This document shows, one piece after another, positions 1 to 4,934 of a stretch of 10,467 nt of DNA. Positions within the stretch are counted from its first letter, which is position 1. Each line of letters opens with the position of its first letter. The translations under genes were made by a program, and so were the position numbers. The notes under the pieces are model-generated. The model worked only from the letters and a program-made list of their open reading frames with translations, had not been told where the DNA came from and did not search any database. Source of the DNA: UBA4363 sp002393965. GTDB lineage: Bacteria > Bacteroidota > Bacteroidia > Bacteroidales > Paludibacteraceae. Location of the stretch: NCBI GenBank assembly GCA_946542925.1, contig CAMNLA010000015.1, positions 1 to 10,467 on the forward strand, given 5' to 3'.

Positions 1-42
1 AAACTTTTTATTTCATAAAGAACTTTTTCTTGCCATGGCAGA

Positions 43-93
43 GCCTAAGCAAGCTTGACTCTGCTCATTTGGCTTATAAAAAGTTGACTCGGC
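43..93 (-). repeat. Diverged intergenic repeat, left copy
   Basis: Read on the minus strand, this stretch starts GCCGAGTCAACTTT, continues to AATGAGCAGAGTCAA and ends TTAGGC. A recognisably similar sequence in the same orientation lies at 1817-1863 (GCTGAGCTGACTTT, then AATGAGTAGAGTTGA). Most differences are C/T or A/G changes. The two copies bracket the cca gene. I read them as members of a degenerate intergenic repeat family; no coding sense is visible. Confidence 0.45.
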
Positions 94-105
94 TATCGGT
101 TTGCT

Positions 106-136
106 CCAAAATTGTCCAACAAGTTGGACATTTTGG
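106..136. repeat. Near-perfect palindrome with one bulged base
   Basis: The arms are CCAAAA + (bulged T) + TGTCCAAC and GTTGGACA + TTTTGG around an AA centre, giving 14 base pairs. The 5' arm overlaps the first 21-base direct repeat. As RNA from either strand it would fold into a stable hairpin. No T-tract follows on either strand, so it is not a textbook terminator. It lies about 185 bases beyond the cca stop codon. Confidence 0.6.
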
Positions 137-151
137 GCTTCACCTCGGGAT

Positions 152-167
152 AACAAATAAATTTGTT
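152..167. repeat. Perfect A/T-rich palindrome
   Basis: AACAAAT-AA-ATTTGTT is a perfect 7+2+7 inverted repeat between the two 21-base direct repeats. The symmetric centre matches that of the neighbouring palindrome at 106-136. It could be a protein-binding site or simply part of the repeat unit. Confidence 0.45.
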
Positions 168-251
168 CTCCTCTCGGTTTGCTCCAAAATTCGGGACTAA
201 CAAGGAATAATTCGTATATGCAGGGGTTTTACCACTGCCTGTCGCCATGTC

Positions 252-265
252 ACCCCTTCGGGGGT
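252..265. other. Short hairpin with UUCG-type tetraloop
   Basis: ACCCC-TTCG-GGGGT is a perfect five-pair stem; read on the plus strand it has a C(UUCG)G loop, a very stable type. It lies 55-70 bases past the stop codon of the minus-strand cca gene, so it could protect or end that transcript. There is no T-tract after it on the minus strand. Confidence 0.4.
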
Positions 266-319
266 TCTGTGTTTGGTCATTTGGGTACGTTTGGACGGGA
301 GGCTGTGCAGACAATCTGG

Positions 320-1741
320 TCAAGGGTTTACGGATGGGTGGAGTCCGAGTTGTTCTGCCTTTTGTAACATAAAGGCATAGGCCTCATCGTAGTCATTAGA
401 GATCACCCCATCGAGAATAGCATTTTTGATTGCTTCCTTCAGGACACCCACTGTTGCACAAGGGGGGAGGTTATAGATGCGCATGATGTCACTTCCCGTG
501 ATAGGCGGTTGGAAATTGCGTATACGGTCTTTCTCCTCTATCTCCTTGAGTTTTCGCCGTACTATCTCGAAATTGGCAAGGTATCGTCTGACCCGTTCTG
601 CGTTTTTGGACGTGATATCCGCCTCACAGAGCAGCATAAGACGTTCGAGATCATCGCCAGCCTCGAACAGCAGGCGTCGGAGTGCGGAGTCGGATATCTC
701 ATCTTCGGAGAGCACGATAGGCCGCATATGGAGGGAGACCATCTTCTTAACAAACTTCAGCGGTTCGCCCATCGGGAGTTTCATTCGTCGGAAAATACCC
801 GGCAGCATCCGTTCGCCCAAGTAGTTATGATTATGGAACGTCCACCCTATCTGCGGTTCGAAGCGTTTGGAAGCCGGTTTACCGACATCGTGGAAAAGGG
901 CTGCCCAGCGGAGCCACAGGTCGTCCGACTTTGCTGCTACGTTATCAAGAACAGTCAGGGTATGTCGGAAGTTATCCTTATGTCCCTTCCCTTCGCGTGT
1001 TTCCACGCCTGCAAGAGCATGGATTTCCGGCATGATAAGCGACAGAAGTCCAGATTCCTCGAGTAGCAGAAACCCGACGGATGGTTTATCAGCCATCATT
1101 ATCTTGTTGAGTTCATCGAGGATGCGTTCCTTGGATATAATCTGTATGCGATCGGCATTGCGGCGGATAGCGTCGAAGGTCTGTTGTTCGATAAAGAAGC
1201 CAAGTTGTGTAGCAAACCGTATGGCCCGCATCATGCGGAGCGGGTCGTCGGAGAACGTGACATCGGGATCGAGAGGCGTTCGGATAATCCTTATCGAGAG
1301 ATCCTGCAATCCACCGAATGGGTCGAGCAGATCGCCGTAGTTATGTGCGTTCAGCGACAATGCGAGCGCATTGATGGTAAAGTCACGCCGGTTCTGATCA
1401 TCTTGAAGCGATCCATCCTCGACGACGGGTTTTCGTGAATCACGAGAGTAGGATTCCCTGCGTGCCCCGACGAACTCAACCTCCAGGGATCGGTTCTTGA
1501 CCTGCGCCGTACCGAAATTACGGAAAACAGAGAGATGAGTTCCCCGTCCGAGTTGTTCAGCGACCTTCCTTGCCAAATCGATGCCAGATCCGACGACCAC
1601 GACATCAATATCCTTTGACGGCCGATGGAGAAGCAAGTCGCGGACATAGCCGCCAATCACGTAGCACTCCAATCCGTCACGGTCAGCAATCCGGGAGATG
1701 ACGGAGAAAATCGGTTGATCTAACTGTTCCTTCAGGTTCAT
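320..1741 (-). CDS. cca: CCA-adding tRNA nucleotidyltransferase with HD domain
   Basis: This cytoplasmic enzyme adds or repairs the 3' CCA end of tRNAs from CTP and ATP. The 473-residue protein has the class II nucleotidyltransferase signature: GGYVRD at residues 30-35, the metal-binding DID at 44-46, RRDFTINALA from 118, and a DPLRMMRAIRF block near 166-176 of the head/neck region. An HD domain follows, with H260 and the HD pair at 284-285 in LFHDVGKP. The length is usual for the bacterial HD-containing subgroup. I chose the ATG at 1741, 25 codons inside the longest open frame. The longer form begins with TTG and adds a tail without family similarity that runs through a poly-A tract. The start has no Shine-Dalgarno sequence. 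It is transcribed alone, with repeat-rich gaps on both sides. A poly(A)-polymerase-type function is possible within this family, but CCA addition is the simplest reading. Confidence 0.95.
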   Translation of the reverse strand: MNLKEQLDQPIFSVISRIADRDGLECYVIGGYVRDLLLHRPSKDIDVVVVGSGIDLARKVAEQLGRGTHLSVFRNFGTAQVKNRSLEVEFVGARRESYSRDSRKPVVEDGSLQDDQNRRDFTINALALSLNAHNYGDLLDPFGGLQDLSIRIIRTPLDPDVTFSDDPLRMMRAIRFATQLGFFIEQQTFDAIRRNADRIQIISKERILDELNKIMMADKPSVGFLLLEESGLLSLIMPEIHALAGVETREGKGHKDNFRHTLTVLDNVAAKSDDLWLRWAALFHDVGKPASKRFEPQIGWTFHNHNYLGERMLPGIFRRMKLPMGEPLKFVKKMVSLHMRPIVLSEDEISDSALRRLLFEAGDDLERLMLLCEADITSKNAERVRRYLANFEIVRRKLKEIEEKDRIRNFQPPITGSDIMRIYNLPPCATVGVLKEAIKNAILDGVISNDYDEAYAFMLQKAEQLGLHPSVNP

Positions 1742-1816
1742 CGGTTTAATTTCAAAAACAGGCTCTTTTTTTTGGGTGGGTCCAGACAGAGCCCATGCAA
1801 GTCTGGTACTGCTCAA

Positions 1817-1863
1817 GGACTATAAAAGTCAACTCTACTCATTAGGACCAAAGTCAGCTCAGC
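1817..1863 (-). repeat. Diverged intergenic repeat, right copy
   Basis: This is the second copy of the repeat seen at 43-93, in the same orientation. On the minus strand it reads GCTGAGCTGACTTT, then AATGAGTAGAGTTGA, and ends with CTTTTATAGTCC. It lies 76-122 bases upstream of the cca start and would be in the cca leader if transcription starts near 1934. Confidence 0.4.
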
Positions 1864-1940
1864 ACAATCGCCTTTCGAAGAAAGTCCTTTTTACATTCCT
1901 GCGACAGGAGGCATTGAACAGAACAAAAAAAATGCACATG

Positions 1941-1948
1941 CAAAAGTA
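1941..1948 (-). promoter_or_regulatory. Candidate -7 box for cca
   Basis: On the minus strand the sequence is TACTTTTG, which fits the Bacteroidota -7 consensus TAnnTTTG. I see no good TTG/TTTG box 19-21 bases upstream, so support is partial. It would give a leader of almost 200 bases before cca. A weaker TATCTTGC on the plus strand at 1971-1978 could serve the divergent lipoprotein gene. Confidence 0.3.
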
Positions 1949-2085
1949 CGAAAAACCGATGTATTTTACGTATCTTGCATTTGATTCTGAAATAGGTATT
2001 CCGTGTTCCGAACGAGAATCAACCTCGTGAAGTACGGAGAAGCCCCTCTCCCACTCTCTTCTTCTTTTTATTATTTAATCGACCC

Positions 2086-3003
2086 ATGACACACCCCTAC
2101 CCACAAGGACACGTGAGACACAAAACGACTCCTATCCAAGCATTCATCATCCTCATCGTCGTATTGCTATGCGCCAGTTGCCGTCAGCCCAGTGAACAAG
2201 AGTTGGCGGAAACAGAGTTACAGATAGCAGACTCGTTATACCGAACTCATCGTTATGAAGCCGCTCTGGCTCATATAGACACGATCCACATCCGTTATCC
2301 TCAGCAGATCAGGATTCGTAAGCAAGCCAAGCTCATTGAGCTCCGGATACATATTGAAGAGGAGGACTCCACCTATGTTCGTGCTGAGCGTGCATTGCTT
2401 GAGAGGACAGACTCCTTCAACCGTCTGTCGAGAGGTCCGTACCTATTTGAAAAGAACACGAAATACCAGAGGGAGGGTTTCTACACCCATCGCAGTCAGA
2501 GTGCATCAGGCATCAAGGGCAGGACACTACTAAAAGCAAGCGTGGACGAGATGGGTCGACTGACGTTGCAGAGCATCAGCTGGGGTCGTACGGGCCATAC
2601 GAGCTTCAAAGCCACGTGTGAGGGTCAGGAAGCAGAAAGCAGTGTCATTGCCATTGGTTCCGGCTGGCATTTTCTCTCCGAGATAGGTGGGATGCGCTAT
2701 GAAAAACTCATCTACAGGGGTGAGGAAGCGCAGCGTCTGACGAACTTTCTCGTCGCGCAAGAGAAGCCCATCCGCATCACCCTGCTGGACGGAGAAAAGA
2801 AGATGGGAAGTTATCTCCTATCGCGTGCAGATCAGCAAGCCCTCAAAGAAATGTCAAGACTGGCAGAATCTCTCAGGCGCACGCGAGAAGCGGAGCATCA
2901 ACTCAGTGTTGCTGCGAAGAAGAGAAGTCTCTATGAAAATGAGTTAGCGGCATACGAGAAAGAACTGAACGAGTCGAACGCTGCATCCGATGCAGAAAAA
3001 TAA
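2086..3003 (+). CDS. Lipoprotein with TPR-like N-terminus and coiled-coil C-terminus
   Basis: This 305-residue protein of unknown function is predicted to be exported and lipid-anchored. A positively charged N-region is followed by a hydrophobic stretch (about 17-30) and a lipobox-like LLCASC with the acceptor Cys at 32. Residues 35-105 are helical and resemble a tetratricopeptide-like unit (ADSLYRTHRYEAALAHID). Residues about 115-245 form a more beta-like central region (RTLLKASVDEMGRLTLQS), and residues 265-300 look like a charged coiled coil. From memory, similar lipoproteins without known function occur widely in Bacteroidales; I could not confirm this by search. The stop codon is 11 bases before the thioredoxin gene, so both are probably co-transcribed. 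The start is the only ATG before the signal sequence. The Cys at the -3 position of the lipobox is unusual. Confidence 0.8.
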   Translation: MTHPYPQGHVRHKTTPIQAFIILIVVLLCASCRQPSEQELAETELQIADSLYRTHRYEAALAHIDTIHIRYPQQIRIRKQAKLIELRIHIEEEDSTYVRAERALLERTDSFNRLSRGPYLFEKNTKYQREGFYTHRSQSASGIKGRTLLKASVDEMGRLTLQSISWGRTGHTSFKATCEGQEAESSVIAIGSGWHFLSEIGGMRYEKLIYRGEEAQRLTNFLVAQEKPIRITLLDGEKKMGSYLLSRADQQALKEMSRLAESLRRTREAEHQLSVAAKKRSLYENELAAYEKELNESNAASDAEK

Positions 3004-3014
3004 AAAAAAAGAAC

Positions 3015-3470
3015 ATGGAACACCTCAAAAGGAAAACCGTACTGTGGCTCATGCTGCTAGTGTTTATCGGCGGTACGCTTCAAGCGCAGGAGGCAAAGGT
3101 AAAACCCATGAGCAAACTGGAATTCCGCAAGCAGATCTGGAATCCACAAAAAGACAAGCGCTTTGTGTATTACGGCACCAAGCCGGTGGTCATTGACTTC
3201 CATGCAAGTTGGTGTCTGCCATGCAAGAAGACGGCACCGATTCTGGAGAAACTGCAGGCAGAATATGGAGACAGTCTGCAGATATACAGCATTGACATTG
3301 ACAAAGAGGCCAATCAAAAGCCGGACTATGCCGATGTGTTTCACTTCCAAACGATTCCAACACTTCTATTCATCAAACCGGGTCAGAAGGAAAAGCCAGT
3401 GCCCTTCCGTGTAGGAGGAAAGAGCGAGGAAGAATTGCGAGTGATGATTGACGAGATGTTGTTTCGATAG
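3015..3470 (+). CDS. Periplasmic thioredoxin-fold protein
   Basis: This is an exported thiol-disulfide oxidoreductase of 151 residues. A signal peptide (about 1-24) ends in LQA before Gln25. The thioredoxin domain begins near residue 45 and carries the active site WCLPCK (W66, C67, C70). VVIDFHASW precedes the site, as in thioredoxins, and the cis-proline IPT lies at 114-116. Such proteins reduce or exchange disulfides in periplasmic or membrane proteins, including cytochrome c maturation. WCLPC differs from the WCGPC of cytoplasmic thioredoxin, so redox potential and partner may differ. It follows the lipoprotein gene by 11 bases and is probably the last gene of that unit, since a strong terminator begins about 125 bases later. 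No membrane reductant partner (DsbD or CcdA type) is in the window. Confidence 0.88.
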   Translation: MEHLKRKTVLWLMLLVFIGGTLQAQEAKVKPMSKLEFRKQIWNPQKDKRFVYYGTKPVVIDFHASWCLPCKKTAPILEKLQAEYGDSLQIYSIDIDKEANQKPDYADVFHFQTIPTLLFIKPGQKEKPVPFRVGGKSEEELRVMIDEMLFR

Positions 3471-3595
3471 ATAGAGAGGCGCCAGACAGGAATTGTCCGA
3501 GACTCTCGTCTCTCACCCCTTTCCACGAGAATCCGAGAGGAGAAACGTAAGGGGAGGACCAAAACACATAAAAAAGAAGCGTCTCTAATACGGTA

Positions 3596-3636
3596 AAAAC
3601 AAAAAGCAGGACACGAGGTGTTCTGCTTTTTGTTTT
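3596..3636. terminator. Bidirectional intrinsic terminator
   Basis: Two 19-base arms (3596-3614 and 3618-3636) pair throughout, with one G-T wobble, around a GAG loop. The outer part is A-rich on the left and T-rich on the right (AAAACAAAAAGCAG against CTGCTTTTTGTTTT), so both strands give a stem with a U-rich end. It lies between the convergent thioredoxin (stop at 3470) and rplI (stop at 3663) and can end both transcripts. Confidence 0.9.
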
Positions 3637-3662
3637 ATTCAGTGAGACAGTGGAGCTGTGTT

Positions 3663-4106
3663 TTACGCTTCAGCCACGACATTAAGGTCGAACTCAGCGC
3701 TTACCTCCTTGTGGAGTTTCGCTACTGCCTTAAACTGTCCGAGTTCCTTGATAGAAGGGATGTTAAGAATCTTGCGATCCACTTCGATACCCTGTTTAGC
3801 GAGAGCCTCAGCCACCTGCAACGGAGTTACGGAGCCAAAGATTTTGCCATTCTCGCTTGCCTTGATAGCGACCTGAACGGAGATGCCGTTGATTTTCGCA
3901 GCGAGTTCTTCAGCCTCTGCCTTGATCTTAGCGAGTTTCTTTGCACGCTGTTTGAGTTCTTCCTGAAGAGACTTTACAGCGGATGGAGTAGCGACGATTG
4001 CCTTCTTCTGTGGGATAAGGTAGTTACGTCCGTAACCGTCCTTTACCTTCACGATATCGTCCTTGTATCCAAGATTCTGGATATCCTCTTTCAAAATTAC
4101 CTGCAT
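3663..4106 (-). CDS. rplI: Large subunit ribosomal protein bL9
   Basis: bL9 binds 23S rRNA at the base of the L1 stalk and helps maintain reading frame. The 147-residue protein has the N-terminal domain signature: MQVILKEDIQNLG, then VKDGYGRNYLIPQKKA at about residues 21-36. A long connecting helix rich in Lys, Glu and Ala follows (about 41-73), then the C-terminal domain with FGSVTPLQVAEAL. Length and order are normal for the family. It is the last gene of the rpsF-rpsR-rplI operon, 20 bases after the rpsR stop. The start is fixed by the conserved N-terminus and a strong Shine-Dalgarno sequence at 4116-4123. Confidence 0.98.
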   Translation of the reverse strand: MQVILKEDIQNLGYKDDIVKVKDGYGRNYLIPQKKAIVATPSAVKSLQEELKQRAKKLAKIKAEAEELAAKINGISVQVAIKASENGKIFGSVTPLQVAEALAKQGIEVDRKILNIPSIKELGQFKAVAKLHKEVSAEFDLNVVAEA

Positions 4107-4115
4107 GATTGTAGT

Positions 4116-4123
4116 CCTCCTTA
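4116..4123 (-). promoter_or_regulatory. Strong Shine-Dalgarno sequence of rplI
   Basis: On the minus strand TAAGGAGG lies 9 bases upstream of the rplI ATG. Such a complete match to the anti-SD is unusual here: of the eleven complete starts in the window only rpsR and rplI have one. Confidence 0.85.
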
Positions 4124-4126
4124 CTA

Positions 4127-4402
4127 TTACTTCAACAAATCGGTTACGTATGGGAGCAGAGCCAACTGGCGAGCTCTCTTGACAGCCTGAGCGACCTTGC
4201 GCTGGAACTTGAGAGAGGTTCCGGTGAGGCGGCGCGGGAGGATCTTACCTTGTTCGTTGAGGAACTTCTTCAGGAACTCAGGATCCTTGTAGTCGATATA
4301 CTTGATACCTGCCTTCTTGAATCGGCAGTACTTCTTCTTTTTTACGTCCACTGTAGGAGGCGTAAGAAAACGGATTTCTGAATTGTTAGTTGGTGCAGCC
4401 AT
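4127..4402 (-). CDS. rpsR: Small subunit ribosomal protein bS18
   Basis: bS18 forms a heterodimer with bS6 on the platform of the 30S subunit. The 91-residue protein shows the family core: KKKKYCRFKKAGIKYIDYKD (residues about 21-40), followed by FLNEQGKILPRRLTGTSLKFQRKVAQAVKRARQLALLP in segments typical of bS18. The N-terminus MAAPTNNSEIRFLTPP is somewhat extended. The gene begins 3 bases after the rpsF stop codon, so translation is probably coupled, yet it also has its own perfect Shine-Dalgarno sequence inside the end of rpsF. In Bacteroidota ribosomes bS18 helps bS21 and bS6 hide the anti-SD end of 16S rRNA, which makes this SD noteworthy. Confidence 0.98.
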   Translation of the reverse strand: MAAPTNNSEIRFLTPPTVDVKKKKYCRFKKAGIKYIDYKDPEFLKKFLNEQGKILPRRLTGTSLKFQRKVAQAVKRARQLALLPYVTDLLK

Positions 4403-4405
4403 GTT

Positions 4406-4765
4406 TTAGTCCTCCTTTTTTACTTCTGATTTAGATGATTTGAGGTTGGCACGTTTTGCAGCGTACTCCACTCCGAACTTGTCGAGAGCCACCGTCAGGA
4501 AACGGATGACACGTTCATCACGACGGAAATTGACTTCCAATTTGTCCACCACAGTAGGTTCTGCCTTGAACTGAAGGAGCGAGTAGAATCCTGTGGACTT
4601 TTTCTCGATAGGGTAAGCCAGCTTTTTCATTCCCCAATTCTCTTCATTGACAATCTCAGCTCCTTCGGCGGTGAGAATGCCCTTGAATTTTTCAACCGTT
4701 TCCTTCATCTGCTGGTCAGACAAAACGGGAGTCAAAATGAAAACGGTTTCGTAATCGTTTAACAT
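4406..4765 (-). CDS. rpsF: Small subunit ribosomal protein bS6
   Basis: bS6 binds 16S rRNA with bS18 on the 30S platform. The 119-residue protein begins MLNDYETVFILTPVLSDQQ, the usual first strand and helix. It contains NEENWGMKKLAYPIEKKSTGFY (in parts, residues about 40-61), where the W-G-x-(K/R)-K-L-A-Y-P-I motif is diagnostic, and ends its core with LEVNFRRDERVIRFL. A charged, Lys-rich tail follows. It is the first gene of rpsF-rpsR-rplI. Its own start has no Shine-Dalgarno sequence but an A/T-rich leader. A good promoter (4839-4869) and a leader hairpin (4797-4830) precede it. The last codons (AAG GAG GAC) double as the Shine-Dalgarno sequence of rpsR. Confidence 0.98.
   Translation of the reverse strand: MLNDYETVFILTPVLSDQQMKETVEKFKGILTAEGAEIVNEENWGMKKLAYPIEKKSTGFYSLLQFKAEPTVVDKLEVNFRRDERVIRFLTVALDKFGVEYAAKRANLKSSKSEVKKED
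4411..4417 (-). promoter_or_regulatory. Strong Shine-Dalgarno sequence of rpsR
   Basis: On the minus strand AAGGAGG lies 8 bases before the rpsR ATG and within the final codons of rpsF, encoding Lys-Glu before the last Asp. Spacing and match are ideal, in contrast with rpsF itself and with all non-ribosomal genes in the window. Confidence 0.85.
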
Positions 4766-4796
4766 AAATGATTAGTGTTTAGATAATTAAATAAAG

Positions 4797-4830
4797 TTTC
4801 CGTTTCCTGCTTGTGCGGGATTATCGGAAA
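4797..4830 (-). promoter_or_regulatory. Candidate structured leader of rpsF
   Basis: In the transcript this segment can fold with an outer stem UUUCCG/CGGAAA and an asymmetric internal loop (AUAA opposite AA). An inner stem follows, UCC/GGA then GC/GC with one C-A mismatch, closed by an ACAA loop. It starts almost at the predicted 5' end of the mRNA and is separated from the ATG by about 31 A/U-rich bases. In several phyla rpsF leaders bind the S6:S18 complex and repress the operon through a structure containing a CCG element. A CCG is present at the end of the outer 5' arm. Equivalence to that motif is my inference. Confidence 0.45.
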
Positions 4831-4838
4831 AAACGTCG

Positions 4839-4869
4839 CAAAGATAGAAAAAAGGGAGGAAACAGCAAA
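4839..4869 (-). promoter_or_regulatory. Promoter of rpsF-rpsR-rplI
   Basis: On the minus strand TTTG (4866-4869) is followed after 19 bases by TATCTTTG (4839-4846). This is a full match to the Bacteroidota -33/-7 promoter. Transcription should begin near 4831, giving a leader of about 65 bases. The -33 box lies in the loop of the terminator at 4848-4888. Confidence 0.85.
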
Positions 4870-4888
4870 ATGTGTTTCCTCCTTTTTT
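4848..4888 (-). terminator. Intrinsic terminator after the Met/Gln-rich protein gene
   Basis: The minus-strand transcript can pair GGAGGAAACA with TGTTTCCTCC around an 8-base loop. This is extended by AAAAAA/TTTTTT past one bulged base, and the U-tract lies on the 3' side. It begins about 46 bases after the stop codon at 4935. The plus strand has the same potential. It overlaps the -33 box of the rpsF promoter. Confidence 0.85.
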
Positions 4889-4934
4889 GTGCGATTCGTG
4901 CGAGTATGTCAGGAGAGGATCCTTTTTTTGTATG

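Larger units (their letters stand above)
93..191. repeat. Direct-repeat pair enclosing two palindromes
   Basis: Two copies of a 21-base sequence (93-113 and 171-191) match at 20 of 21 positions; the shared core is TCGGTTTGCTCCAAAATT. They are 78 bases apart, start to start. Between or overlapping them are two palindromes, centred at 121/122 and 159/160, each with an AA centre. With its flanks, this accounts for most of the 319 bases between the window edge and the end of cca, where no convincing gene is present. The layout resembles a small intergenic repetitive element rather than a gene. It has no transposase and no clear target-site duplication. Confidence 0.6.
1742..2085. other. Gene-poor divergent intergenic region
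   Basis: This 344-base gap separates cca (leftward) from the lipoprotein gene (rightward). It holds a diverged repeat (1817-1863), a hairpin CCAGAC/GTCTGG (1782-1806) in the putative cca leader, and an eight-T run (1766-1773). It also holds a stem-loop with arms ACGAG/CTCGT and TCCG/CGGA (2007-2038) in the putative lipoprotein leader. An imperfect inverted repeat around 1940-1979 (TGCAAAAGTACG against ACGTATCTTGCA) may combine two outward-facing promoters. Short open frames that cross it include these repeats and have no protein-like features. Confidence 0.5.

Noticed and set aside
93..323. A 76-codon minus-strand reading frame after cca that contains NFGANR twice
   Set aside because: It starts with TTG, overlaps the end of cca, and its internal peptide repeat is only the translation of the 21-base direct repeats and palindromes. 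I treat it as repeat DNA.
509..1066. Long plus-strand open frame opposite cca (185 codons)
   Set aside because: It is the antisense of a certain gene. The product has no domain-like pattern, and no promoter or separate start signal is seen.
1742..1816. N-terminal extension of cca by 25 codons
   Set aside because: It begins with TTG, runs through a poly-A tract and a hairpin, and has no similarity to the family. The ATG at 1741 fits the conserved N-terminus.
1776..2030. Plus-strand frame of 84 codons in the cca/lipoprotein gap
   Set aside because: It has a GTG start without any signal, spans the diverged repeat and both candidate promoter boxes, and shows no protein-like segments.
3471..3595. 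Possible small RNA or extra hairpins after the thioredoxin gene (GAGAC/GTCTC, CCCCTT/AAGGGG)
   Set aside because: The stems are short and mutually exclusive, with no promoter box in front. More likely this is just the 3' untranslated part before the terminator at 3596.
3618..4190. Long plus-strand open frame opposite rplI and rpsR (190 codons)
   Set aside because: It is the antisense of certain ribosomal protein genes and crosses the intergenic junction. Cys/Phe/Leu-rich translation is typical of antisense frames.
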